Part shown: in pieces, positions 14,550-23,312 of the stretch
Position numbering within the stretch: position 1 is the stretch's first letter
How the letters are laid out: every line of letters starts with the position of its first letter
Source: DASZBX01 sp035943635
GTDB taxonomy: Bacteria; Actinomycetota; Actinomycetes; Streptomycetales; Catenulisporaceae
DNA length: 64,000 bases
Direction: 5' to 3'
Assembly (NCBI GenBank): GCA_035943635.1
Contig: DASZBX010000147.1
Location: forward strand, 130,245 to 194,244
Translations under genes and position numbers: made by a program
Notes under the pieces: generated by a model
Told to the model about the DNA's origin: nothing
Seen by the model: only the letters and a program-made list of their open reading frames with translations
Databases searched by the model: none

Positions 14550-15262
14550 ACGACGAGGCCAAGCGGGTCCTGATCATCATCCCGGCCTGGAACGAGGCCG
14601 AGTCGATCGGCGACGTGGTGCGCGAGGTGCGGGCCAAGCTGCCGACCGTCGACGTGCTCGTGGTCAGCGACGGCTCCACCGACCGGACCGCGCCGGAGGC
14701 GGCCGAGGCGGGCGCGGTGGTGGCCACCCTGCCGTACAACCTCGGCGTGGGCGGCGCGATGCGGCTGGGCTACCGCTACGCCCGCGACCACGACTACGAC
14801 GTGGCCGTGCAGGTCGACGCGGACGGGCAGCACGACCCGGGCTGCGTGCCGGACCTGATCGCCAGGCTCGGCGACGGCCCGGACGGCGCGGCCCTGGTGG
14901 CCGGCGCCCGGTTCGCCGGGATCGGCGACTACAAGGTCAGCGGCCCGCGCCGGTGGGCGATGGTGGTGCTCTCGGCGGTGCTCTCCCGGATGGCCGGGGC
15001 GAAGCTGCCGGACACCACCTCCGGTTTCCGGGCCTGCAACCGGGCCCTGATCGAGCTGTTCGCGACCTGGTATCCGGTCGAGTACCTCGGCGACACGGTC
15101 GAGACCACGGTCCGGGTGATAAGGCTCGGCTACGTGGTGCGCCAGGTCCCGGTGGCGATGCGTCCGCGCGCGGCGGGCAAGTCCAGCGCCTCGCCGGTCA
15201 AGGCGATAATGTACCTCGGCCGGGCGATGCTGACCCTGGCGCTGGCGCTCAACCGCCGCTGA
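14546..15262 (+). CDS. GT2 glycosyltransferase, polyprenyl-phosphate sugar synthase type
   Basis: 238 residues, soluble or peripheral. GT-A fold: nucleotide-sugar motif IIIPAWNEAESIGDVVREV at the N-terminus, VVSDGSTDRT, the metal-binding DXD in VQVDADGQHDP, and TTSGFRACNRALIELFATWY. This pattern is that of DPM1-like enzymes that load a sugar onto a polyprenyl phosphate, the donor later used by GT-C proteins such as the DUF2142 candidates nearby. GTG at 14546 overlaps the DUF2304 stop codon, so the two proteins are made together. No C-terminal membrane helices, which the DUF2304 partner may replace. Confidence 0.9.
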   Translation: MNDEAKRVLIIIPAWNEAESIGDVVREVRAKLPTVDVLVVSDGSTDRTAPEAAEAGAVVATLPYNLGVGGAMRLGYRYARDHDYDVAVQVDADGQHDPGCVPDLIARLGDGPDGAALVAGARFAGIGDYKVSGPRRWAMVVLSAVLSRMAGAKLPDTTSGFRACNRALIELFATWYPVEYLGDTVETTVRVIRLGYVVRQVPVAMRPRAAGKSSASPVKAIMYLGRAMLTLALALNRR

Positions 15263-15268
15263 CGCGGA

Positions 15269-16156
15269 TCAGTTCCGGAAGGTGAACCCGAGCAGCGCGC
15301 GGGCGCTCTCGCGCTGGCCGCCGAGCACGGCCCCGGGCAGCATGGTCAGCGCGTGCACCCGGGTGGAGAAGTGCCGCCGGGCCGCCTTGGCCGCCCGCGG
15401 CCAGCCCTGCGCCTGCATCCGGTCGGCCACCTCCAGGAAGTAGCCCTTGGCCTCGCCGAACCGGCTGCCGGCCACGGCGCTGGTGCTGGAGGCGCTGTGC
15501 TGGTGCCGGCGGTACTGGAAGCACACGGCCGGGTCGACCGCGAGCGCCTCGCCGCGCTGGACCAGGTCGATGATCAGCGCGAGGTCCTGGATGATCTCCA
15601 GGCCGTCGCGGAAGCCGACCTCCTTGAGCGCGTCCGAGCGCCAGCACAGGGACGGGAAGTACAGCCAGTCCCCGCGCAGCAGGCTCACCGCGAGCTCCTC
15701 GCCGGACAGCAGCAGCCGGCCGGGCTCCCGCGGCGCGTAGATCCGCTTCTTCGCCGTGTCCACCAGGGAGCCGCCCGGCTCCCCGGCGCCGTCGATGACC
15801 TGGACCCCGGGCTGGACCATGGCCACGGTCGGGTGCTCGTCGAGCACGGACCGGATCACGGCCAGGTAGTTCGGGAACATCAGGTCGTCGCTGCCCATGA
15901 TCACGGTGCGCTCGTACTCGACCAGGGACACGCACTTGCGGAAGTTGCCCAGCACGCCGAGGTTGGCCTCGTTGCGCTGGTACCGGATCCGCGGGTCGCC
16001 GAGGCCGGCGAACCACTCCGGCACTCCCGCGGCCTGGCCGTCGTCGACCACCGTCAGCCGCCACGATTCATCCGTTTGGGCGATGACGCTGCGGACGGCC
16101 GCCTGCATCATCGGGACGTCGCCGTAGTACGGCATGACGATGTCGAACAAGGTCAT
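15269..16156 (-). CDS. GT2 family glycosyltransferase
   Basis: 295 residues. The GT-A start is MTLFDIVMPYYGDVPMMQAA, with LTVVDDGQ and the DXD-like MGSDDLMFPNYLAVI around residue 95. The middle contains a W-R-S-D-A-L-K motif (LCWRSDALKEVGFRDG) seen in rhamnosyl- and other surface-glycan transferases. ATG at 16156 overlaps the rmlC stop (ATGA), making this the third gene of a leftward rmlA-rmlC-GT2 operon. It probably adds a dTDP-rhamnose-derived or related sugar to a surface glycan; the acceptor is unknown. Its 3' end lies 6 bp from the convergent GT2 gene. Confidence 0.88.
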   Translation of the reverse strand: MTLFDIVMPYYGDVPMMQAAVRSVIAQTDESWRLTVVDDGQAAGVPEWFAGLGDPRIRYQRNEANLGVLGNFRKCVSLVEYERTVIMGSDDLMFPNYLAVIRSVLDEHPTVAMVQPGVQVIDGAGEPGGSLVDTAKKRIYAPREPGRLLLSGEELAVSLLRGDWLYFPSLCWRSDALKEVGFRDGLEIIQDLALIIDLVQRGEALAVDPAVCFQYRRHQHSASSTSAVAGSRFGEAKGYFLEVADRMQAQGWPRAAKAARRHFSTRVHALTMLPGAVLGGQRESARALLGFTFRN

Positions 16157-16752
16157 TGCTTGTCGAGCGCCTCGTAGTAGGACACGCATCCGGCGTAGTC
16201 GGGCAGCAGGCCGGAGGAGATCGCCTTGGCCAGGCTGGGCGCGGCCGCGTCCCGGTCCGACAGCTGCGGGACCTCGGCCGGCCACTCGATGCCCAGGTCC
16301 GGGTCCAGCGGGTGCACGGAGTGTTCGTGGCCGGGGGAGTACGTGGCCGAGCACAGGTAGTTCAGGGTCGCGTCATCCGTCAGCGCGCAGAACCCGTGGC
16401 CCAGGCCCTCGGCCAGGTAGACCCCGGTCCGGGTGTCGTCGTCGAGCCGGACGAACTCCCAGGCGCCGAAGCTCGGCGAGCCGACCCGCAGGTCCACGAT
16501 CACGTCCAGCACCGCCCCGCGCACGCAGGTCACGAACTTGGCCTGCCCGGGCGGCACGTCGGCGAAGTGGATCCCGCGCACCACGTCCCGGGCGGAGACC
16601 GACAGGTTCGCCTGCCGCAGGTCCAGCGGGTGGCCGACCGCCTCGGCCAGGTGGTCGTACCGGTACCACTCCATGAACAGCCCGCGCGGGTCGCCGAACT
16701 GCGGCGACTCGATCCGCCAGGCGCCCTCGATGGAGAGTTGCTCGATCTTCAA
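16153..16752 (-). CDS. rfbC: dTDP-4-dehydrorhamnose 3,5-epimerase
   Basis: RmlC/RfbC isomerises dTDP-4-keto-6-deoxyglucose at C3 and C5 in dTDP-L-rhamnose synthesis; cupin-fold homodimer. 199 residues. Motifs are DPRGLFMEWYRYD, LRQANLSVSARDVVRGIHF with the catalytic His, VDLRVGSPSFG with the partner Asp, and GLGHGFCALTDDATLNYLCS. The start codon is TTG at 16752, chosen because it opens exactly on the conserved MKIEQLSIEGAW N-terminus. It lies 32 bp after rmlA and overlaps the following GT2 gene by 4 bp. A shorter-than-usual Tyr region means a dTDP-6-deoxy-allose type epimerase cannot be excluded. Confidence 0.93.
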   Translation of the reverse strand: MKIEQLSIEGAWRIESPQFGDPRGLFMEWYRYDHLAEAVGHPLDLRQANLSVSARDVVRGIHFADVPPGQAKFVTCVRGAVLDVIVDLRVGSPSFGAWEFVRLDDDTRTGVYLAEGLGHGFCALTDDATLNYLCSATYSPGHEHSVHPLDPDLGIEWPAEVPQLSDRDAAAPSLAKAISSGLLPDYAGCVSYYEALDKQ

Positions 16753-16784
16753 CGCTTCGTCCGTCCTCGGTCGGTTGCGCCCGC

Positions 16785-17654
16785 TCAGTCAGCGGAGCTG
16801 AGCAGGCCCATCAGGTACTTGCCGTAGCCGCTCTTGAGCAGCGGCCCGGCCAGGGCGGCGAGCTGGTCGTCGGTGATGAACCCGGACCGCCAGGCGGCCT
16901 CCTCGACGCAGCCGATCTTCAGGCCCTGGCGCTGCTCGATCACCCGCACGTACTCCGAGGCCTGCACCAGCGAGTCGAAGGTGCCGGTGTCCAGCCAGGC
17001 CGTGCCGCGGTCGAGCACCGAGACGGTCAGCTCGCCCATCTCCAGGTAGGTCGCGTTCACGCTGGTGATCTCCAGCTCGCCCCGGGCGCTCGGCTTGAGG
17101 TCCTTGGCTATGGCGACGACCCGGTTGTCGTAGAAGTACAGGCCCGGCACGGCGAACTTCGAGCGCGGTCTGGCCGGCTTCTCCTCGATCGAGATGGCGT
17201 GGCCGTCCGCGTCGAACTCCACCACGCCGTACTCGCTCGGGTTGGCCACCTGGTGCGCGTAGACCAGGCCGCCGCGCACGGTGGTGTTGGCCCGCAGCTG
17301 GGCGCCGAGGCCGACCCCGTGGAAGATATTGTCGCCGAGCACCAGCGCGACCGAGCCGTCGCCGATGAACTCCTCGCCGAGCAGGAAAGCCTGGGCCAGG
17401 CCGTCCGGGCGTTCCTGGACCACGTAGCTCAGCTCCAGCCCGAGGCCGGAGCCGTCGCCGAGCAGGCGCTGGAACGCCGACTGGTCCTCGGGCGTGGTGA
17501 TGACCAGGATTTCGCGTATCCCGGCCATGATCAAGGTGGACAGCGGATAGTAGATCATCGGTTTGTCGAACACCGGCATCAGCTGCTTGGAGACGGCTTT
17601 GGTGATCGGCCACAGCCGTGATCCGGTGCCCCCGGCCAGTATGATTCCACGCAT
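16785..17654 (-). CDS. rfbA: Glucose-1-phosphate thymidylyltransferase
   Basis: RmlA/RfbA makes dTDP-glucose from dTTP and glucose-1-phosphate, the first step of dTDP-L-rhamnose synthesis. 289 residues as usual. The nucleotidyltransferase signature MRGIILAGGTGSRLWPIT is at the N-terminus, followed by KQLMPVFDKPMIYYPLSTLM-like sequence, VLGDNIFHG and FVEEKPARPRSKFAVPGLYFY-like motifs, and TAWLDTGTFDSLVQAS. There is no Shine-Dalgarno; TAAGCT stands 8 bp before the ATG, which suggests a leaderless transcript. The gene is divergent from rmlD, with an 85-bp gap holding both promoters. Confidence 0.94.
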   Translation of the reverse strand: MRGIILAGGTGSRLWPITKAVSKQLMPVFDKPMIYYPLSTLIMAGIREILVITTPEDQSAFQRLLGDGSGLGLELSYVVQERPDGLAQAFLLGEEFIGDGSVALVLGDNIFHGVGLGAQLRANTTVRGGLVYAHQVANPSEYGVVEFDADGHAISIEEKPARPRSKFAVPGLYFYDNRVVAIAKDLKPSARGELEITSVNATYLEMGELTVSVLDRGTAWLDTGTFDSLVQASEYVRVIEQRQGLKIGCVEEAAWRSGFITDDQLAALAGPLLKSGYGKYLMGLLSSAD

Positions 17655-17739
17655 AATGGCAAAGCTTAGAGGGTGCGTCGTCGGGCATGCCACTTTGGTT
17701 GGTCTCGCGTCGGGATGACGGCACTATAGTTCTGAAACT
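17655..17739. promoter_or_regulatory. Divergent rmlA/rmlD promoter region
   Basis: On the plus strand TATAGT (17725-17730) lies nine bases before the rmlD ATG. On the minus strand TAAGCT lies eight bases before the rmlA ATG. Neither gene has a ribosome binding site, so both mRNAs are likely leaderless. The -35 elements are weak. Confidence 0.5.
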
Positions 17740-18603
17740 ATGCGCGTACTCGTCACCGGCGCCGCCGGCATGCTTGGCACAGACCTCTGCATCGTTCTCG
17801 CGGAAACCGCGGGCACCGAATTCACCGCGCTCGACCGCGGCGCGTTGGACATCACCGACCCGGACGCCGCGGCCGCCGCCGTCGCCGGGCACGACCTGGT
17901 GGTCAACTGCGCGGCGTGGACGAACGTGGACCTGGCCGAGACCGAGGAGGAGCAGGCCACCGCGATCAACGGCACCGGTCCGCGCAACCTGGCCGCGGCC
18001 TGCGCGGGCGCCGGGGCCCGGTTCCTGCAGCCGTCCACGGACTACGTCTTCCCCGGCGACGCGACCGCGCCGATCCCCGAGGACACGCCGACCGCGCCGC
18101 TCAACGCCTACGGCCGGAGCAAGCTGGCCGGGGAGCAGGCCGTGCTGGAGCTGCTGCCGGAGACCGGGTACGTGGTGCGCACCGCGTGGCTGTACGGCGC
18201 GCACGGGCCGAACTTCGTGGCCACCATGCTGCGCCTGGCCGGCGAGCGGGACACCCTGGACGTGGTCGACGACCAGGTCGGCCAGCCCACCTCGACCGCG
18301 GCCCTGGCCCGGCAGCTGGTCCTGCTCGGCCGGGCCGCGCTGGCCGGCCGCGCCCCGGCCGGGGTCTACCACGGCACCGCGGCCGGGCAGACCTCCTGGC
18401 ACGGCCTGGCCGCCGCCGCGTTCGAGCTGGCCGGGCTGGACCCGGCCCGGGTGCGCCCGACCACCTCGGCCGCGTTCGTGCGCCCGGCCAAGCGGCCCGG
18501 CTACAGCGTGCTGGCGCACGGCGGCTGGCAGCGGGCGGGCCTGGAGCCGATGGCGGACTGGCACGAGGAACTGACCGCCGCGTTCAAGTCCGGGGTCTTC
18601 TAG
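17740..18603 (+). CDS. rfbD: dTDP-4-dehydrorhamnose reductase
   Basis: RmlD/RfbD reduces dTDP-4-keto-L-rhamnose to dTDP-L-rhamnose with NAD(P)H. 287 residues, SDR superfamily. The Rossmann motif is MRVLVTGAAGMLGTDL, the catalytic YxxxK is in NAYGRSKLAGE, and RmlD-specific blocks are VVNCAAWTNVDLAE, FLQPSTDYVFPGD and VVDDQVGQPTSTAALA. The transcript is probably leaderless, with TATAGT ending ten bases before the ATG. rmlB (dTDP-glucose 4,6-dehydratase) is absent from the window and must be encoded elsewhere. The tail-to-tail gap to the next gene is only 10 bp. Confidence 0.95.
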   Translation: MRVLVTGAAGMLGTDLCIVLAETAGTEFTALDRGALDITDPDAAAAAVAGHDLVVNCAAWTNVDLAETEEEQATAINGTGPRNLAAACAGAGARFLQPSTDYVFPGDATAPIPEDTPTAPLNAYGRSKLAGEQAVLELLPETGYVVRTAWLYGAHGPNFVATMLRLAGERDTLDVVDDQVGQPTSTAALARQLVLLGRAALAGRAPAGVYHGTAAGQTSWHGLAAAAFELAGLDPARVRPTTSAAFVRPAKRPGYSVLAHGGWQRAGLEPMADWHEELTAAFKSGVF

Positions 18604-18613
18604 AACCACGGCA

Positions 18614-20671
18614 CTAGATCGGCGAGCTGCCCGCGTCCGCCGCGGGCAGGATCACCACGCTGATCAGCAGGCCGGGATGCCGGTGCGCGTAGGCGGTCAC
18701 CGCCCCGGCCACGTCCTGGTTCGCCAGCACGATCCGCACCCGGCCGGAGTGCGTGGTGATCCCGTCGAGCAGGAGGCCGAGGTCGGCCTGGAAGACCTTG
18801 CCGCCCGGGTCGGCGGCGGCCGAGTCGATGTCGTCGAGATTGGTGAACGCCAGGGTGCCGAGCAGCTCGGTCCTCGCCTCCTGGTGGTTCAGCGCCCCGA
18901 CCAGGCGGCTGAGCCGGTAGTCGTAGTAGCCGACGTTCGAGGTGGCCACCAGGGTCTGCACGCCGTCGGTGAGCAGGCCGCGCTGGGCCAGGGCCGCGAG
19001 TACCGGCTCGTCCGGGTACTGCACGTGGCCCGTGGACCAGTAGCCGAGCCAGGCGGGCTCGGACGCCGAGGGCGCGTGCGAGCCGCTGACGTTGACCGAA
19101 CCGAGGGCCAGCACCGCGACGGCCAGCGCGGCGCTCGGCAGGAAGGCGCTGTGGATCAGCCGGGCCGACAACCGTTCCGGGGCCTGCGCGCGCGGGGTGA
19201 CCTTGCGGACCGGCTTCAGGAACAGCGTGCAGGAGCTGATCCCGAGCAGGCACAGCAGGAACAGGACGTAGACAAGCTTCTCCGCGTAATACGACGTGTT
19301 GATCACACCGCCGCCCTGAACGACCACCAGCGCGGCCAATCCGGCCAGGCACAGCACCAGGTTCACGGACGTCATCCGCCACGTCGGCGACCTGCGCCCG
19401 ACCCGGGTGAACTGGCTGGCCAGCACGATTAGGAACAGCGCGGCGAGCAGTTCGCGGCTGATGTCCGACTTGGCCCCGGGCGCGCCGGCCTGCGCCTGGG
19501 CGCTGAACGAGGTGGTCTCCACGATCACCATCGGCAGGGCCGCGATCGGGATGGTCACCACGGCCAGCAGCGACGCGAACCGCCGGTGCCGGCGCAGCCG
19601 CCGCCGGTAGACCACGAACCCGACCAGCAGCGCCGGCAGGATCATCACCAGGAACGCGTAGTACACGTAGGAGAGTGCGATCACGGCTGCCGCGGTGAGC
19701 AGGAGCTGGTCCGGGATCTGCCGCGGCGCGCGCATGACCACCGCGGTCAGCATGGCCACCAGGGCCAGCCCGACCACTTCGGCGACGTCGGCCGTGCGGA
19801 AGACGAAGCCGAGCGGCCCGAACGCGGCCAGGCCCAGCACGACCGCGCAGACCAGGGCCTCATGCCAGCCGCGCAGCCGCGGCCCGGCCAGCCAGCGGGC
19901 CGACCAGCCGACGGCCAGCACCAGGAAGGCGTACCCGACCATGGTCTCGACGAAGAACCGGTTGTACTCGGCCACGCCGTTGCCGCTCTGGGTGGTCGAG
20001 CGGGCGAAGACGTCGGTGAGCACGTACAGCAGGTGGGCACCCTGCGGGTAGATCAGCTGCGACGGGCTGCCGACGAACGGGAAGGCCACCGAAGAACGCA
20101 GGAAGCCGTAGCCGCCGTTGCTGTGGATCGCGTCGTAGAACCCGAAGTGGGTGATCTCGTCTTCCAGCGGGGTGGTGAACGCGAACCGCTGGATCGGGGT
20201 CAACCGGGCGATCGGCTGGTAGAGCTTGACGAACGTGAACACCGACACGCTCAGCAACAGCAGGTCGCTGCCTTTGACCCCGCGCGGTATCTGGAACTCG
20301 CGCCCGGAGAGCGCGGCGGCTGTCGCGATCAGCGACAGGTAGCTGCCGGCTGTTGCGACCGGATCCAGGTGCCAGGGCCAGACCGAGTAGAGCAGGGCCA
20401 GCGCGAGCACCGCGCCGAGCATTGTGAGCAGGGCGAACATCAGCCGGTCCAGCAGCATGGTGCCCGCGCGCAGCGCTCCCGCGGTGAACACCAGCATGGC
20501 CGGCGGCAGTATCCAGGCGGCGTGCACCGAGGTGGCCGCGGCCGGTCCGAGCCAGGAGGCGGCCAGGATCACGGTGAACCGGAGTGCCGGGTGGTGGTCC
20601 AGCGGCCACCGCCGTTCATTCCTTGAGCCGAAAGTCGAACGGGGATCGCTGTTCGGCGAGGTCAGTAGCAT
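18614..20671 (-). CDS. Large polytopic membrane protein, probable GT-C type
   Basis: 685 residues with about a dozen hydrophobic segments in the first 470, followed by a 170-residue soluble C-terminal part. The extracellular loop after helices 5-6 carries PLEDEITHFGFYDAIHSNGG, an acidic pair placed as in GT-C catalytic loops, and FPFVGSPSQLIYPQGAHLLY. The soluble tail includes YYDYRLSRLVGALNHQEART. No named family is recognised with certainty; DUF6541-like GT-C proteins of actinobacterial glycan loci are the best comparison. ATG at 20671 is chosen, with AAGG eight bases upstream; TTG at 20695 would add eight residues. It lies inside the glycan locus. Confidence 0.8.
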   Translation of the reverse strand: MLLTSPNSDPRSTFGSRNERRWPLDHHPALRFTVILAASWLGPAAATSVHAAWILPPAMLVFTAGALRAGTMLLDRLMFALLTMLGAVLALALLYSVWPWHLDPVATAGSYLSLIATAAALSGREFQIPRGVKGSDLLLLSVSVFTFVKLYQPIARLTPIQRFAFTTPLEDEITHFGFYDAIHSNGGYGFLRSSVAFPFVGSPSQLIYPQGAHLLYVLTDVFARSTTQSGNGVAEYNRFFVETMVGYAFLVLAVGWSARWLAGPRLRGWHEALVCAVVLGLAAFGPLGFVFRTADVAEVVGLALVAMLTAVVMRAPRQIPDQLLLTAAAVIALSYVYYAFLVMILPALLVGFVVYRRRLRRHRRFASLLAVVTIPIAALPMVIVETTSFSAQAQAGAPGAKSDISRELLAALFLIVLASQFTRVGRRSPTWRMTSVNLVLCLAGLAALVVVQGGGVINTSYYAEKLVYVLFLLCLLGISSCTLFLKPVRKVTPRAQAPERLSARLIHSAFLPSAALAVAVLALGSVNVSGSHAPSASEPAWLGYWSTGHVQYPDEPVLAALAQRGLLTDGVQTLVATSNVGYYDYRLSRLVGALNHQEARTELLGTLAFTNLDDIDSAAADPGGKVFQADLGLLLDGITTHSGRVRIVLANQDVAGAVTAYAHRHPGLLISVVILPAADAGSSPI

Positions 20672-20822
20672 GAGGTGTGCCTTAGCTTCTCTCAACCGCC
20701 AAGACGCCCGGCGGCCACTGAGGTGGCCGGCCGTCAGCAGGCGCCTGGTCCGTCCCCGCCGACCCTAGTAGGCGGTTCGGTACGGTTTTGGAGCAGTCGG
20801 TCACACCCTTGCCCCTGTTCTG

Positions 20823-21776
20823 CTACAGATTCGTCTTGGCCCGATATTCGGCGCCGCCGGGCAGGTACTCCAGGTTCGCGCGGTTGGTGAGCCCGTTCAG
20901 CAGACCACGGACGAACGCCGGGACGTGCGTGCGCCGCTTGGGTTCGAACAAGGCGGTGTTGACGAGCCAGCGGCCCATGAACAGCGCGTTCGTCAGGCCG
21001 AAGCCGGGCTGGCGCAGGCCCTGCTCGCGAATCAGGATCATGCCGTTGCGCGCGGTCCAGTAGTGCCGCCAGGCCGGGTAGTGGGTGACCCGCACGGTCA
21101 GGCCCAGCACCTTGTGCTCCCGCCCGTCGCCGATCGAGTGCGGCAGGACCAGCGACTTGTCCCGGACCACGCGGACCCCGGCCCGGCGCAGCCGCAGGCA
21201 GAAGTCGACGTCCACGTAGTCCACGAAGAAGTCCTCACGGAACGCGGGCACCAGGTCGAAGCAACTGCGCCGCACGATCATCCCCGAGGTGATCACGGCG
21301 TACCGGTTGGAGACCTCCTTGTGCAGCCCGGCCAGCGACTCGTACGCGCTCCCGCTGCCGGCCTCCACCGCCGCCGGGCCGACCACGCCGATGCTCGGGT
21401 CGTCCAGATGGGTGATCAGACCGTGCACGAGCTCGGGCGGCAGGATCGAGTCCTGGTCCAGGAACAGCACCGCCGCGGTATCGTCCGGCAGCGCGGCCAC
21501 GCCGAGGTTCAGCGCGGCGGCCACGCCCAGGTTGCGCCCGGACCGCAGGACGGTGACCCGAGGGTCGTCCAGCTTCTCGGCCATCGAACTGGCATCGGCC
21601 GGGGTGTTGTCCGCCACGATCACCGCGGCGCAGGTCAGCAGGGCGGCCTCGACCACCGCGGCGAGTCGCTCGTCCGGGTGATACGCGGTGAGCACAGCGG
21701 CGATCGGCAGGATGGTCGTCGCGGCGGCGGGCGCCGTCGCCGGCGGCCCGGCGGGTCCCGGATCGGCCATGGTCAT
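20823..21776 (-). CDS. GT2 rhamnosyltransferase-like glycosyltransferase (paralogue A)
   Basis: 317 residues. GT-A domain resembling bacterial rhamnosyltransferases (RfbF/WbbL-like): AVLTAYHPDERLAAVVEAAL at the start, VIVADNTP, the NLGVAAALNLG loop, the DXD equivalent FLDQDSILP, ITSGMIVRRSCFD, FVDYVDVDFCLRLRRAG and YYWTARNGM-like HYWTARNGMIL near the C-terminus. An Ala/Pro-rich N-terminal tail of 25 residues precedes the domain. ATG at 21776 overlaps the flippase stop (ATGA). It is clearly related to the protein encoded at 23313-24302, and both likely act in the same glycan using dTDP-rhamnose made by the rml genes. Confidence 0.88.
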   Translation of the reverse strand: MTMADPGPAGPPATAPAAATTILPIAAVLTAYHPDERLAAVVEAALLTCAAVIVADNTPADASSMAEKLDDPRVTVLRSGRNLGVAAALNLGVAALPDDTAAVLFLDQDSILPPELVHGLITHLDDPSIGVVGPAAVEAGSGSAYESLAGLHKEVSNRYAVITSGMIVRRSCFDLVPAFREDFFVDYVDVDFCLRLRRAGVRVVRDKSLVLPHSIGDGREHKVLGLTVRVTHYPAWRHYWTARNGMILIREQGLRQPGFGLTNALFMGRWLVNTALFEPKRRTHVPAFVRGLLNGLTNRANLEYLPGGAEYRAKTNL

Positions 21777-23185
21777 GATGCGGTGCTCCCGGAGTGCTCA
21801 AGGGGTAGGGACGGCGCGCCTGCCGGTGCCGCGGCCTTGCTGCCGGTCGCCTGCACCACGACCACCGCCATCGCGGCCGCGGCCAGCAGCGGGCCGGACA
21901 CCGTCACGCTCGCGGCGGTGGTCAGCAGGCTGTGCGACAGCAGGTCGGCCGGGACGATCGCCGCGACGCCCAGGCACCAGGCGATCAGTACCATGCGGTG
22001 GCGCCCGAGCGCCAGCAGCGCCGACTGCAGGACGAAGGCGAGCATCAGGAACATGGTCCCGGCCGCCAGGGTGGCCAGGAACGAGCCGGGCAGCGGAGCC
22101 TTGGCCCGCAGGACGTCCCGCAGCACCCAGGGCCCCAGGACGTAGGACACGGCGATCCCGGCCGCCCCCGCGGCCAGGCAGAACATCACCAGCGTCCGGG
22201 TGCGCCGGCGCACCTCGGCCAGGTCCCCGCGGATCGCCGCGGCGGCCAGCTTGGGCAGCAGCGGCGCCTGCATCGGGAACAGGGCCAGCAGGGCGATCCC
22301 GGCCAGGCCGAACGCGGTGGACACGGCCGAGGTCGGCAGCGCCAGCGCGGGGTCGGCGCCGTAGCCGGAGGAGACCAGCAGCCGCGCCGCGTTCATGATC
22401 ACCTGGCTGGCCAGGGTGGCCAGGGTCAGCAGGACCAGGTTCGACGCGGCCCGGCCGGTGCTCTCCTCGGCCGGGTTGAACTCCGGCGGCCGGCTCGCAT
22501 CTTCACTATTCCGGGTGATCTGCGCGCCAGGCCGGGCCAGGGCGCGTCCCTGGGCGCGGGCGGCCCGGCGGTCGGTGATCCGCAGCCCGACCACCCCGGC
22601 CAGGGCCGCGAACGCGGGCCCGAGGGCGAAGAAGAGGCCGAACAACAGCGCCGAACTGGAACCCAGGGCCAACAGGATCAGGCTCGGCACCAGCCGGGAG
22701 GTGCCCTGCACGATCAGCACGATCGCATAGAGCTGGAAATCCTGGCGGCCGGAAAGCAGACCGCAGACCAGGAACTGCACCCAGGTCCCGCCGAGCCCGA
22801 TGATGAGCTCAACCAGCAGGTACCACCGGCCGTGCAGATACTGGTCGACCAGGTAGGGCGACAACGCGCCGACCACGACCACGGTCCCCACGCTCAACCA
22901 AGCGCCCTGCCGGAACTGCTTGCGCACCACCGAGGCCGGGGAGACACCCACCGCGATCGACCGGCTGACCTGCCGGGTCATCTCCTGCTCCAGCCCGGCC
23001 ATGACGCCGGTGCCGATCAGCCCGAGCAGACCGTAGAGGCTGCTGAGCGCGATGACGTCGGCCCCCGACACGTGCGGGTTGACCACTGCCAGGAACGCCG
23101 ACATCGCCGCCGCCGACAACGCGAGCCCGACGGACAACAGAACCGTCGGGTGGCGCAAGCGTTGCAGCAGCTGCCCCGGCCTCAT
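21773..23185 (-). CDS. Wzx-type polysaccharide flippase
   Basis: 470 residues with 12-14 predicted helices, MOP/MviN-Wzx superfamily. It begins with a helix pair (VLLSVGLALSAAAMSAFLAV), and LYGLLGLIGTGVMAGLEQEM resembles the flippase core. A hydrophilic Arg-rich loop (ITDRRAARAQGRALARPGAQ) lies between helices 6 and 7. It would flip an undecaprenyl-linked oligosaccharide across the membrane. First gene of a leftward pair with the overlapping GT2 paralogue A. Length and topology exclude an ABC exporter; a general oligosaccharide or antibiotic MATE protein is the alternative. Confidence 0.8.
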   Translation of the reverse strand: MRPGQLLQRLRHPTVLLSVGLALSAAAMSAFLAVVNPHVSGADVIALSSLYGLLGLIGTGVMAGLEQEMTRQVSRSIAVGVSPASVVRKQFRQGAWLSVGTVVVVGALSPYLVDQYLHGRWYLLVELIIGLGGTWVQFLVCGLLSGRQDFQLYAIVLIVQGTSRLVPSLILLALGSSSALLFGLFFALGPAFAALAGVVGLRITDRRAARAQGRALARPGAQITRNSEDASRPPEFNPAEESTGRAASNLVLLTLATLASQVIMNAARLLVSSGYGADPALALPTSAVSTAFGLAGIALLALFPMQAPLLPKLAAAAIRGDLAEVRRRTRTLVMFCLAAGAAGIAVSYVLGPWVLRDVLRAKAPLPGSFLATLAAGTMFLMLAFVLQSALLALGRHRMVLIAWCLGVAAIVPADLLSHSLLTTAASVTVSGPLLAAAAMAVVVVQATGSKAAAPAGAPSLPLEHSGSTAS

Positions 23186-23230
23186 CCGGACCGCCGACGG
23201 CTGGTCTGATTAGTGACGCTCATGGTCCGG

Positions 23231-23241
23231 CGATACTATCG
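23231..23241. promoter_or_regulatory. Palindromic CGATACTATCG in the wzx/GT2 divergent gap
   Basis: A perfect 11-bp palindrome 46 bp upstream of the flippase and 72 bp upstream of GT2 paralogue B. It carries TACTAT on the plus strand and TAGTAT on the minus strand, so it may hold overlapping -10 elements for both divergent transcripts. Confidence 0.35.
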
Positions 23242-23312
23242 CAGCCGAAACGCGCCGGATAAGACAGACCGCGGCGCGCACGCCCACGCCTCGCCCAGGA
23301 GCTGTTTTCGCC

